The notes under the pieces were generated by a model. It worked only from the letters and a program-made list of their open reading frames with translations, did not search any database and was not told the DNA's origin. A stretch of 64,000 bases of DNA, from assembly GCA_964035795.1 (NCBI GenBank), contig OZ038320.1, positions 19,610,589 through 19,674,588 of the forward strand, read 5' to 3'. Positions 11,754 through 22,789 of the stretch are shown piece by piece (positions within the stretch are counted from its first letter, which is position 1; every line of letters begins with the position of its first letter). The translations under genes were made by a program, and so were the position numbers. The stretch comes from Pterobdella sp. o SKG-2022. Taxonomy: Eukaryota; Annelida; Clitellata; Hirudinida; Piscicolidae.

Positions 11754-13953
11754 TTCATTTAAGAGTCTATATTCATCAAGTTTTTAAATAACTTCTTAAA
11801 AATAAATATTTCAGAATAAAATTTTTCAACTCGGAGATGAAATTTTGTGAATACCACAAAGCTTGGTTCTTGATTCTTTTTTAAATAAAATTGTTATTTT
11901 TTAGTTATAATACAAGGTAACTAAGATTTGTGAAAAAAGATTTTAAAAAGTTTTTGTTCTACAAAAAACATTACAATAGCGACAACAAGTAGCCTTTTGA
12001 ATTATAAAAATTCTATTTGAAGTTCTATTATTTCGTGTGTTTAAGTATTTTTGACTTGAAATTTTTGCATGCAGGAAAAATAAAGCCGAAAATAGGAAAA
12101 GTGAATAGAAAATTAGGAGTTTTGAAGTTTTCAAAAATTATTAGATATTTTGAAACATATCAGCTTTATTATTTTCAGATCTTCGAAAAAATCTTTTGCA
12201 AGATGATAAATGGACCGCGCTTGCTGTTAAGTAAAGTCCCCTATGGTATCATCCAGACTACATACCACTTATCAAACGCTAAATTAAAAATTGATATATT
12301 GTGGGTGTGAAATGTGGTCTTGAATATTTAAATTAAAAATAATCAAGTTTTGCATGAAAAAACTTTAGCTGTTATGATTTTTGAATTCGTTGAAGCTTTT
12401 CTTGAGTTTCATGGTATGCCTTCAAGATTGTCAAAGGCCTTCAGCATTGTTGGCTACGTATAAAACTTTGTTGAACATGAAGAAAAAATTGGTTCCAATC
12501 TTATTCAATGTATAAATAATTCTAAATAATTTTTTATAGTTTTTTATCTGTTTTGAAAATATTATTGTTTGCATCATCTGCGTCTTCCCATATCCCTGTT
12601 AGAAAAATTTTCTTCGGTGAACATATGTAAAAAAATGGAAAGAACATCTGAAATACAAAATGTTTTTCTTCCAATTTACACCTAAAGTTTATGAAACCAA
12701 AGTTTAGAAAATAAAATTTGATAAAAAAAATTGAAATACTCTGTGATAGTTGGTGCTTATAAAAATAAAATAAAATTATTCAAACTTATACAAAAACAAA
12801 TTTATTCAAGAGAAAAGTAATAACTCAATAACTGGATGCTGTATTCACTGTCACGAAACCACGGTACATAACGAACACAATGCGGGGCTGAGACTTTCAG
12901 ATGCATTCAGTTAAATCATGCTTAAAAGATGCTCTTTTAATAACTTCAAAAAGGATTTAAAAATTATTTTCAAACATTATAAACTTGCTGTAATGTTGAT
13001 CTTCATAGTTATAAAGTTAAAAAACAAACTTTTTCATAGTTTTTAAAAATTGAATGCTATAAAAATTTAAATTTTAGTCGATTTTTTCGCTGTCTTTTTC
13101 ACAGTTTGCATGATTTTTTTTGACTTCTCAAAACTTTTGCAGATCATGTTTCATCTAATTGAATTTCAATTATTTCTTCGAAAAATACAACTTCATTCCA
13201 GCTTCATTTCAAAATAGTTTTTTTTTCTTATATCATCAAACTTAATAATTTGAATGAAATTTTTGAAAATGTATACGATTTTTGCAAATATCTCAAAAAT
13301 TCACATTTACTTTTTCAATCAAAAATCATTAACTTAACATCGAATGAATTTTTTTTAAAAAAATCAATATATCGTTTTAGAAAATAAATAAAAGACCAAG
13401 TATAGAGGTTAAAATAAGATGACATTGACAGTTTGAAGACGTATATTTTTTCCAAAACTATCTAGTTTCCAATAACATTATTCTCATTAAAAAACATTAG
13501 TTATCAACACTCTAATTTTAATATATTAATCAAAAGAACCATTAGTTTGATTTCATACAGAAAATATTGATAAAAATTTTAGAAAATTATGTGGTAGCAG
13601 GTATATTTAGAGTATATGTAAGAAGACAAATAACTATTTGTGTTCCTAAATATACTCGTTTGACTGTGGCTAGTTAAGAATCATTACGTGAAAGCATAAA
13701 CCAGGTTTAAAAAACAACTTTTCATCAACCAATTAATTTTTCGGAATTACACAAACCAATTAGTTTGAAATAACATGAAAGCGATCTAAATCTTAGGTGA
13801 ACTTATGTTATTTTGAATTTGGAGGATAACCCACTGTGTTCAATTGATTAACGTTGTATTAAACAACGACCTCAACTTGTGCGGAGAGGGGTTTTGGTAA
13901 CATAATAAAAAATATATAAGTCTTCACAGATAATTCTTTTTGTTACATTGTAG
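11754..13953. other. AT-rich stretch, one weak coding-like frame
   Basis: No gene call. On the plus strand, 12,774-12,914 is open for 46 codons and GC-elevated. It contains TGCCIHCHETTVHNEHNAGL, a Cys/His-rich stretch, then ends in TAA. It has no obvious acceptor and no known domain. The rest is A/T-rich. Confidence 0.3.
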
Positions 13954-14019
13954 TAAACGTTGTTATTGCTATGAAAACTATAGCTACTATCGGGATCCTC
14001 GATACTTTTGGACTATTAA
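13954..14019 (+). CDS. candidate exon 1 of an unidentified plus-strand gene
   Basis: The segment lies between an acceptor (TTTTTGTTACATTGTAG) and a donor (GTAAAA). It is 66 bases long and enters and leaves in phase 1. It encodes NVVIAMKTIATIGILDTFGL, a mostly hydrophobic stretch. An ATG at 13,971 could instead be a start. The next candidate segment (14,142) also enters in phase 1, so the two join in frame. Hydrophobicity suggests a membrane-embedded or signal-like segment, but no family is recognised. The donor lacks the ideal +5 G, which keeps confidence low. Confidence 0.3.
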
Positions 14020-14141
14020 GTAAAATTATTTTATTTTTATAATTTTTGACATGAATGTTAAAGAGTAATACAATTTTGTAACTAGTATACTTTTTATGAA
14101 GCATTAATAATGAAAAATAGTTTTCTAAATTAAAATCGCAG

Positions 14142-14330
14142 AAAGTTTGTTAAAAATCGAATCAGACCGGAATAGTGGCCAAGATAACATGAACTGTGAT
14201 TTCAGCGAGCAACAATCAAATAATACCAAAAACAAAAGCCTCTTTAAAATTAATGATGAAAAAACTAAAATAAATAGCCCAAAAAGTATTCAAAAGCCAG
14301 CTGATTTTGGATATTTAAAAAAAAATAAAG
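14142..14330 (+). CDS. candidate exon 2, hydrophilic disordered segment
   Basis: This is a 189-base segment, phase 1 to phase 1, bounded by an acceptor (AAAATCGCAG) and a donor (GTAATT). Its 62 codons read as a polar, low-complexity protein segment, with stretches such as ESDRNSGQDNMNCDFSEQQS and KINSPKSIQKPADFGY. Asn, Lys, Ser and Gln dominate, as in an intracellular disordered linker. There is no recognisable domain. Phase agreement with the neighbours at 13,954 and 14,500 is the main support. The acceptor has a weak pyrimidine tract. Confidence 0.4.
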
Positions 14331-14499
14331 GTAATTTTTTATACAAATTTTCGTTTATTTTCATTTTTAACTAGTGGTTGGTTTTAAACTATTGCATGAG
14401 AATTTTGGATCAAATTTTGAAGGTTGTGAGTCTAAGGCGTTTTGGAGAATAGTGATTCACATCAAAGAAACAATTTTTCTTAAATCCTTTTCTTCTCAG

Positions 14500-14564
14500 A
14501 TCCAATCTTTGCTTCTCATGTGAGATTAATCGAAAAAATTACCAATGTTTTATATTGTCTATAA
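14500..14564 (+). CDS. candidate exon 3 of the same gene
   Basis: The acceptor is excellent (AAATCCTTTTCTTCTCAG). Entering in phase 1, as the preceding segment requires, it reads DPIFASHVRLIEKITNVLYC and stops at the TAA at 14,562-14,564. A donor-like GTGAGA at 14,520 would instead make a 20-base exon. Either reading is possible. The peptide is plausible as protein, but I do not recognise it. Confidence 0.3.
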
Positions 14565-16239
14565 AGTTGAGAAAATGAGCAATGGACTAATTTTATTCCT
14601 ATATCTATAAAAAGATGATAATAACTTTTTGAAGATTTGTGTTTTGTTTCATCATCAATTGGATCACGATTGTCGATACAAAACTGTGAAGGCAAAGTGA
14701 AAAGCGTCTACTGGAAGTTTCAGATCACTTCATGATCAAAACAATTACATCAATGCTATTTAAGTTTTAAAATTTTTGGATTTTGAAAAAGTCATTATTT
14801 CGGAATTCATTTATTTTATCCCTTTATGTGTACTGAATATATTGTAAATATAAGCTTATTGGATAGATTTTGAATAAACCCTGAACAATTTTGTATCAAA
14901 TCAGTGGTGGCGTCAAACAGGATTTTAGCTATTTGAGATGTGCCAGTTTCCAGCTTCTTCAAGGTGTATGCCATCTGTTAAGTGTCATCTTTTAGATCAC
15001 TTTTCTCAAATTTTCCGGAACTGCCTTTTTTCTCATTTTATGAAACTTCCAGGTTGACGCATGATGTTGCTATTTTTTTAGTGCTGTCAATTTTATCTTC
15101 TTTGGGAAAATTGTTCATCGATTCGTATTGCTATATAGCCATGGCAAAACTAAATAAATGTAAATAAATAACATTATCATAAATGGGAAGTTAGAAAATT
15201 GAAAAACTAATAAAAACAAAAATAAAACGTGCAACGATTTATCTGTGAACATCCAAAAACTTTCACAAGGATTGTACAATTGAGTGAAAAATTTCTTTAA
15301 AGAAGTTTTTCCAGCTCTTAGGTTTATGTACTTACTTTTTTGTAAAAATTAATTTAATGGTTTTTGAATAAAATGCACCAAATGTTTCTATTGGAATCAC
15401 TTTTTGTCACATGGTGGTTTTCAAGTTGGAATGTTCATACTTAAAATTTTAGTTTTTATGGAACTTTTATAAGGTTTTATAAAGCTTCAAATTTTCTTTG
15501 ACTGTTTGCCAGTTTTTCTTAAAGATTTCAGAATTGGTCATACGAGAAATGTTAAAACCTCAAGAGTTGGTTCTAGATTTTTTTTCTTTGCTCATAAAAA
15601 ACCTAATTTCATGAGATAAGACTGATGAAACGATTTGTGTGAAGACAAAAGTGGGACTGAAAAACAAAGAAGGTGCTTGCATTTGTACCTTGAAAGCCCA
15701 ATGGGCGCTGAGGCGCTGAATTGGTGCTTTTCAACGTCATGCACCTTTCTCTTTTTTTCCATTAATCAGTCATAGCAAGCTTTCAATGGGTTTTTACAGA
15801 TTTTTTTATGTTTCCACTTCGACCTTCTCCAAGAACCAGTCTCTATATTTTATTTTATCTAGTCCTCTTGTTTTCATTTTTTCTTTAGCGTTTCCAGTCT
15901 CTTTTTATATTCTATGTCCATCAACATTCAAATATACGTGCTTTGGACCGCTCAGTCTAGTTATTAACGGCCTAAAACATCAAATCGAGTAATACCAAGT
16001 TGAACCTGAGTTAGAGCTAACGAAATACTTAATGACAAATTTGGTGTATGGCAATTTGAAAATATTCTCAAACCAAAATTCAGATTTTGATCCTAAGGTG
16101 CAAATCCTTTTTAATTTACTCATTTGAGTGAGCTTGATCAAGTTATCACAGAAGACAAAGTGCACTGCAAGCGGACTCACCAGCCATAAATGTAGCAGGT
16201 GATGCTTTGATATTCTTTTCTAGGTGTTAAGAATATTTG
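14565..16239. other. stretch without a supported gene before the gap
   Basis: Several overlapping open frames (for example 14,982-15,167 on the plus strand, and both strands at 15,980-16,215) look protein-like but disagree with each other and match no known family. A minus-strand donor-like site (CTG|GTGAGT) lies near 16,162-16,168. Confidence 0.3.
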
Positions 16240-16439
16240 NNNNNNNNNNNNNNNNNNNNNNNNNNNNNNNNNNNNNNNNNNNNNNNNNNNNNNNNNNNNN
16301 NNNNNNNNNNNNNNNNNNNNNNNNNNNNNNNNNNNNNNNNNNNNNNNNNNNNNNNNNNNNNNNNNNNNNNNNNNNNNNNNNNNNNNNNNNNNNNNNNNNN
16401 NNNNNNNNNNNNNNNNNNNNNNNNNNNNNNNNNNNNNNN
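16240..16439. other. assembly gap of 200 N
   Basis: Exactly 200 unknown bases. The round number matches a placeholder gap of unknown true length. Open frames that cross it are artefacts. Confidence 0.98.
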
Positions 16440-17750
16440 ATTTATCAACTTATAATAATATTCGTTATTCAATTCTCTTGAAAAATTTTTAACTTGAACA
16501 CATAGTTTTCGTATCAAGTTGAGCAATAAAATTGCATAAAACTTCTCAAAGGCTACCGCACAACTGTCATAGTTTTAAAGTAGAAATCTTCACGTACAAC
16601 CGGCATTCCTTAGGGTTAACTCTTATTTTTAAATTTTAGAAAAATTTTTTTGAGTAAATTTTTAATACTATATTTTTTAAGTTTAATTGATTTAAATTTA
16701 CTATTTCAAAATGAGCGTAATTTGTTCATTATTGAAAAGAAATTGAAAACATAATTTTATCTTTAACTCATTAATGTGGGAGCATTAGAAATCGTGAAAA
16801 AAATTTAAAATTTTTTCGTCTAAGATAACTATTTTGTATTGCTCATTAGTTTTTTCACGAAAGGTTTCTTGAGATAATGTTTAAAAAAGTGGAAAGATTC
16901 TTCAATTAGAGAATTCAAAACAAATTGATAGATGGCTCACTCACTCAGTTGAATTCATCCACCTTCAGGCAGGTGCAAAAAAAATTTGCTACTAATAAGT
17001 CTTTTGGCATTTTTCTAGAATTTACGTTTTTTGCATTAGAACTTTTATTTAAACAGAATTGATAAATTGATATTTTCTGATAGTTGTGTGCAATACTCTG
17101 ATGTGATTCACTAAGCTAGTTTTATTTAGACAAAGTTTATTACAATGAAGGCATTTTAAGTCCGTCACAGATTTTTTGTTCTTTTTTTACGATCTTTTTT
17201 TTTGTTTCGTTTTTATTTTATCATCTACCCATTATTATGGCTCACATGAAATAGCGCTTTGTGAAACGTATCAATGGAGCCAAATAGGGGTTAACTTTAA
17301 TTTTATAAACCCATTTAGCTTACGCAGCTTATATTCCATGTTCTCTCACCAATCGTTTTGTACTACATTTTTTTTTCGGAGTCGAAACAATCTCCAAATT
17401 TTTATAAGAGGCTTCAAGATATCAACCGTTCATCAACTTCAATTTTACATAAGAGTATATATTTTGGTAAACGTGGGATTCCCATTTTTTAAGTGACCAT
17501 GCTTTTTTAGACGCCCATTACGCACCATAATTTTAAAGTTAAATATTTGGGAAATTTAATAATTTTCACATCAAATAGTGAAGTCAACAAAAGGTACCAA
17601 GCATCAACAGAGGTGCATAAGCGTTTAACTCAATGGTAGTTGAAGTTCATGATTTACATGCAGAGATTAATACTGAAAGTCTAATAGCATTTTAAAATTT
17701 AGGTTTTGTGCTGTATTTGATAGAAGTTTGATGATATGCAAAATTATTTA
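16440..17750. other. AT-rich stretch after the gap
   Basis: No gene call. The segment 17,176-17,496 is open on the plus strand for 106 codons, and on the minus strand it carries shorter protein-like frames (MGIPRLPKYILLCKIEVDER, then PKKKCSTKRLVREHGI after a frameshift). Neither is convincing. The second peptide loosely resembles a helix-turn-helix of a transposase, but this is a guess. Confidence 0.25.
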
Positions 17751-17918
17751 GTCGGTTCGTATACCTCAAAGGTAGAGCCTTATGCTGATTATCAAAAGTT
17801 ACCGGGTTCGATCCCGCGTGGGCCGACAATTAGCACCGTTTCCACAGTGTTTTCACTACATTAAATTAGAAAATTTTTTTGATCTTTAAGGAAAAGCGCT
17901 TCAAAAATACCTCATTGA
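17751..17918 (+). repeat. tRNA-derived SINE, diverged copy
   Basis: The head starts GTCGG and ends GGGCCGAC, pairing as an acceptor stem. The B-box region AGTTACCGGGTTCGATCCCG is identical to the copy at 7,891. The tail starts the same way (CAATTAGCAC, then TTTCCACAGTGTTTTC). It is then interrupted by extra A/T-rich sequence before a GGAAAAGCGCTT motif that matches GGAAAAGGGCTT in the other copy. The A-box is degraded, so this copy is unlikely to be transcribed. Confidence 0.65.
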
Positions 17919-19812
17919 GTTTGCATCATTTGTTAGAAGAGTGCATACTTGACTAAAGAACTCACAAGTTAAAGCTGCACTGCACAGACCACAACCAAGT
18001 GTTGCTAGCTCAATTCACACACAAAAAAATAATTTTTTTTTTTGAAAAATTGATTTAATTTATAATTCACACAACTTTTGAAACTTTCTCAATAAAGGTT
18101 TTTAGTTTTATTTTTTGGCCTATCCTTTAATCTACTTTTATTGTCTTTTCATACACTTTTTGCTTTCTTCCCTGCAATATTTATTCCATTTATGTTAAGT
18201 TTTTCAACTCTTGTTGCTTTCCAAATTCCTCTCTTTATTCTTGTATAATGATTCATTCTGGAAAATTTCGTTTCATTTTATATCATCATTTAAATTTTTC
18301 CGGTTTTATAACCAAAAATTTTTTCAACTTTTATTTTATTTTACTTCAATTTTTTTATTTTTTGCCAAAACTATTGAAAAATTTTATTTTTAGTGTGGAA
18401 CATATTCAACCAATCCCACAACTTCATCAGTACAAATCACTTTCCATTAAGCATAAAAACGAAACAAGCAGTTACTCGGTGAGAAATAAACAATGATTGG
18501 ACATGATTATGAAAAAATAATTGCATGACAAGTCATAAAACCACATTCCCGAGCACAATTTCCGTCTATCAAGTTCCATTCATAATGGTGATGTCATTAT
18601 TTGTTTTAGTCGCATAGAGTGATTGCATAACTTTGCTTTTTGGCTTCGCCACGATGTATGTTGGAAAGGTGTTGTCGATATATTTCTTACGTGATAATGA
18701 TTGAACAAACCTATTCATGAAAATTACAAAAATTCATGTTTAATTCCTTTTTGATGTAGATCCAAAAGTAATTAAATATGAAAATTCGAACAAAATAAAT
18801 AAACTTTTTAGAGACTTCTCAAACCAGTGCTAAATTTATCAAACAAAATATTAAAACAATAAGACAAAAGATACATTCACTTTAATTATCAGAAAAGATA
18901 GAAACAAAAACAGGAGAAGAAACAGAAGCAAGTGACGCAGTGCAGGGAAAAATAAAATGTAGCTTGAATGAATGGTTGTGGAAGAACACAGGTCTATGCC
19001 AGAATGGTCAGAACGCCATTGCTGCTAGTTTATATAATAAGGATATCAAGTGAGGAATAATTACTGTACACCTAACCTCAAATTTTTGCAATAGCGTTAC
19101 AAAAAAAGAATGAAAAAAGCATTAATGGTAATAGTAATATATGTGATTATTTGATGGTAGATATTGTGAAGTGCCTTATAAATTTTGTGGATTTAAATAA
19201 TAAGCATCCACTTTTAAGAAAATAAATTTGTTACGGTCAAAAGAACAAAAGTGTAGCATTCATAATTTAGAAGATTTTGAAAACACTTTTTGAAACATCA
19301 AAAAGAATTTTAAATTTTAATTAGAAGTAAAACAAAAAATGCTTGTCATTGTTGATATTATATTTAAAACCTTCGATAATTTTGCTTTTATTAACGAAGA
19401 AAAGAAAATGATACTGTAACCACTATTATTAAGAAGACCAACCAAAACAAGCGGTAAGAATGAAGTGTTTATAGCGACTTCAAAGCACTTTTTCTTATAT
19501 TACTCTCATAAAAACTTTAAGCTTTATTTCAAACGAGATTTTTTCTTATAGTTTGGTTCATTTATATTAAAATGAAAAACATGGCAGAATGTAATGGCAG
19601 AATAAAACAGGTTTTATACTGCAACACATAACAATGTTAATAAAACTCAATAATCATGAACAAATATTCATCTTTAAGAAACACAACAACCCACAATCAT
19701 ACCAAACACATAAAAAAGACAAAATCATTCACACAACAACAATAAAACCATTGTCGCATTGTCAGCAAACACAAAAACCAAACACAGAGATATGAAACTA
19801 AAAAGCACTAAC
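17919..19812. other. AT-rich stretch downstream of the last ephrin exon found
   Basis: This lies 3' of the ephrin segments on the minus strand and should contain later exons (fourth cysteine, linker, membrane anchor) if the gene continues here. I could not find one that enters in the required phase 1. A pyrimidine-rich minus-strand stretch at 18,880-18,960 encodes a short hydrophobic frame ending in a stop, but nothing ties it to the gene. Confidence 0.3.
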
Positions 19813-19892
19813 TGATGAAATAGTAAGTGGATCCCCGTTGATACTCGGGAGTGTTAGGTATGGACTGGTAGGGTTCAAAGAGGATTGTGAAT
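19813..19892 (-). CDS. ephrin, receptor-binding domain exon (G-H loop, YYFIS end)
   Basis: This is an 80-base exon on the minus strand with acceptor CACCTCACACAG and donor GTTAGT. It is entered in phase 2 and left in phase 1. It encodes FTILFEPYQSIPNTPEY followed by QRGSTYYFIS. Ephrins share a pattern of F-x-x-F-x-P, a loop, then E-[FY]-x-x-G-x-x-YY-x-IS. Here F-x-x-x-F-E-P, EYQRG and YYFIS fit it. The loop between F-E-P and E-Y is about three residues longer than usual and lacks the usual glycine. That G-H loop is the part that enters the Eph receptor pocket. Reading past the donor gives TAG straight after YYFIS. Phase joins exactly to the 21,598 exon. Confidence 0.8.
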
Positions 19893-21597
19893 CTGTGTGA
19901 GGTGTTGTGCTTTCATTCATGAGTACTTATGCATGTTTCTTGTGTGATATGAGCCATGAGATTTTTAATATATTTCATGCTTGTTAGGATTGATAATTTT
20001 CATGATTCTATTTTTAATCTTCCTTTATAATCTATTATTCTTATATCAATGTTAATGAAGGGAAGTTTGTGTGCGTGTGCGTGTGGTAATGTAGGCAATT
20101 CAGAATACATCGCTCCGAGCTAGTTTTGAAGTTCTAATGAAATTTTACACGTGGTTCTTAAGTTTTTATTGTTTAATAAAAAAACAATTATAACGGGTAA
20201 AATTTTTCTATCATTCATTAATTAGAAAATGTTTCAAATTCTAGGATTTTTTCAAATAAATTCGTTTTTGAGTATTTCTTGTTTCTCTCTTTTACCCTAT
20301 ATTCATTATTTTTTCAACATTGAATTTAAATAATTTCTAACATTGTTCTTTTAATGTCCAGATTATGTTATGATTATACTTTTATGAAAAACTTGTGAAT
20401 ATTCGAAAAGAAGAAAAAATTCACAAAATTTTTCAAACAGATAAAACTAATATTTACACTTTGAAATTGTGTTATTTTCATTTTCTTGGAACAATCCATC
20501 ATTTTCCATTGAAAACGATATTTTATGGTATCATTTTGGAAAATTTTATTCAAGTGAAAATTACATTGAATTTGATGCTTTGAATGTAATAAAAGTTATA
20601 TTGCTGAGTGAAACACATGACTTTTAAATATGCCTATCAAAACACATTTCATCGCCGAAGTCTCATGAAACTTCCTTATCCCAAGATTTTCAACGCTTTT
20701 TTTGTTTTTATAAGAGAATTATTAATCTTTCAACTTTCCATTATAATAATTTGAGTAATTAAATACAAAATTTTTCCAATTTTCTCCATTCTTTTAAAAA
20801 TTTTTATCCCAAAAATAAGTTTCAAAGAATTTCAATCAATTCAAGGTTTATAATAAAGACATTGTGAATGTAATTAAGATTACGCTGGAAACTATTTAAG
20901 TTCTATGGAATCCGGCGAAACCAATTAAGATTACAGACAGTTTCAATGTTCACCATCGTAGTCAAGAATATTTAACATAGTTCTCTACAATACATTGTTG
21001 TAAATGATGGTTTTTAATTATTCTTTTAACAAACACATGAGTAATTTTTCTTATGAAAGAAACTACACTCAAAACTAAGATGATGATTGAATCGTGATGA
21101 TTACATATAACGATGATTTTTGAATAAAAATTTATAAATCAAATTATCTGAAGTGCCTCAGAGTAAGTTTCAAATGCATTACAAAGGTAGTTATATAAGT
21201 TCTACTGTTGAAGCAATCATTCGTCATAAAGCATGACGCAGTAGCAGGCCTCAGGAGATTGCTCCAAGATGATGTTAGTTAAAACTGTTAAATCATTAAA
21301 TTTAACTTTTTCGACTGATTAACTCATTCTCATAAGAATATTTCATAATAAAGTTTTTTATACTGTATTTTTTATTTTTGAACTTTGGTTCAAGCTTCAA
21401 TTCAGTAAATATGCGGTGTGTTACAGCTCTTTCATGGGATGATGAATGAATGTATACAATAAATAAATCAAACAAAAAAATATTAAAAAATAAAAAAAAA
21501 AAAAATATTATAATAAAAAATTCAAAAAGAAGTTTGATTGCAACGATCAAGTAATTCATAACTATACAATATACTGGCATACAAAAATCAAACATAC
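19893..21597 (-). other. putative ephrin intron
   Basis: A 1.7 kb A/T-rich interval between the exons at 21,598 and 19,813. It starts with a consensus donor (GTATGT) and ends in CACACAG. No other feature is seen inside it. Confidence 0.55.
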
Positions 21598-21623
21598 AGA
21601 ACCAACCGTTTCTTCACAGAGGG
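21598..21623 (-). CDS. ephrin micro-exon, 26 bases
   Basis: The exon encodes PSVKKRLVL with the last codon split (CT then A). The donor is GTATGT. The intron before it (75 bases) is textbook: GTAAGC donor, a CTAAC branch motif, a pyrimidine run, and a double acceptor CTGCAG/CCAG four bases apart. Only the downstream AG keeps the frame with the KYECTFPQ exon. The resulting chain, C-x-x-P then KKRLVL then FTILFEP, matches the ephrin order of cysteine, proline, a short basic stretch, a beta strand, then F-x-P. Use of the upstream AG would add four bases and shift the frame relative to that exon. Confidence 0.7.
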
Positions 21624-21698
21624 CTGGCTGCAGTTGAGAATGAGAGTGGCGTTAGTTTGGTCTGATATTGAACAAGTATCGTATTCGTGTTTGCTTAC

Positions 21699-21722
21699 CT
21701 GCGGGAATGTGCATTCATATTT
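21699..21722 (-). CDS. ephrin micro-exon with conserved Cys (YEC-x-x-P)
   Basis: These 24 bases encode KYECTFPQ, phase 0 to phase 0. The donor CCGCAG|GTAAGC is strong. The acceptor (AAAAATTTAG) is weak, and a stop in frame immediately before it means that the exon cannot extend further. Ephrins have W/L-x-C-x-x-P at this place, the third cysteine of the receptor-binding domain. Here the aromatic is Tyr. A near-duplicate of its first 12 bases and acceptor lies at 21,857-21,872. Joining is in frame to the 26-base exon that follows. Confidence 0.6.
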
Positions 21723-21839
21723 CTAAATTTTTATTTATTTTTCAATTATATTTTTTCAAGTACTTGAGTTTTTAAAAATGGCGCTTGATGATGTTATACT
21801 GTAAATTAAAGCTTTATATTACTTCTGCATGAAGTTCAC

Positions 21840-21869
21840 TAATTTCAAGTTTTGATTGCATTCATATTT
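21840..21869 (-). CDS. possible duplicate of the YEC micro-exon
   Basis: The 16 bases covering the acceptor TAG and the first codons are identical to those of the exon at 21,699-21,722. From here the frame reads KYECNQNLKL and could be spliced at GTGAAC after 30 bases, again phase 0 to phase 0. It could be an alternative (mutually exclusive) exon or a decayed copy of a local duplication. It lacks the C-x-x-P proline, so decay is likelier. Confidence 0.25.
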
Positions 21870-22789
21870 CTATTGTTTAGTTTTCTCACAGTTTTCTTGA
21901 GGGAAATATATTTTCACCATATAATTGTTCATGTTATTTAATTCATTATTTGTTATTATGGATTTTCCTTCAATGTTATAGTTGGCAACTAATAGCATAG
22001 TTTCAGTAATTTTGATTTTAAGGCAATTATTTTTTATTTAATTTTTTTAAATAAACAATAATAAAAAATTTTTTTTGAAAAAAAAGTTACAACACACGCA
22101 CAAAAATGTGCGTGAACACACAAGAACATATCTCTAGGTATTTTATTGAAGTTAAAAGTTGAAAACATTATCAAATATTCAGAAACATCAGTCTTTCTAA
22201 GAAAAGTGTAGTTTCATGTTTCAAAAACTCACAAGTTATTAATAAAATAAGTTCATTTATCAGTGTTATTATTATATTCACTAAAAATTTGATCTATTTG
22301 TTTGAGTTTTCAATGCTTGAAACTTATTTTAGAAAACTATTCACAAAGAAATAAGATGAATGAATTCAATTTAATTTGAAAAAAAATAATCTGACTATGA
22401 ATTTAAATAACCATTGTTTTTAAAAATTCTCAACAAAATGTTATTATCAATATTTTATAAAAATGCAAAAAAATCATTTTCATGCTTTAATTATGCGTGC
22501 ATTTATTCCATTTTCTGAGTCCTATTTTTTTTAATTAGCAAATTTAATGGTCATTTTTCAAAATTTTTTTTTATTCTTTCTAATATAATAAGAAATGATT
22601 CAAAGTTTGTCTTTTTGAATGTTTAAAACGGATTTTGATTTGAACTGCAGATGTGAAGTTATTTAAAGTCGATGAAAACATAAGCAATTTACATAACAAA
22701 TTTTGAAAAACTTTATTTCAAAATTTTGAGTTTGAAAGAAAAATTCAACAAAGTTTGATACTAGTTAAATTCAACTTACGATCATTAAC

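Noticed and set aside
16224..16526. Frames through the first gap
   Set aside because: Most of their length is N, so they carry no information.
17176..17496. 106-codon plus-strand frame
   Set aside because: No ATG start, no good splice acceptor, and the minus strand looks equally coding-like. No family match.
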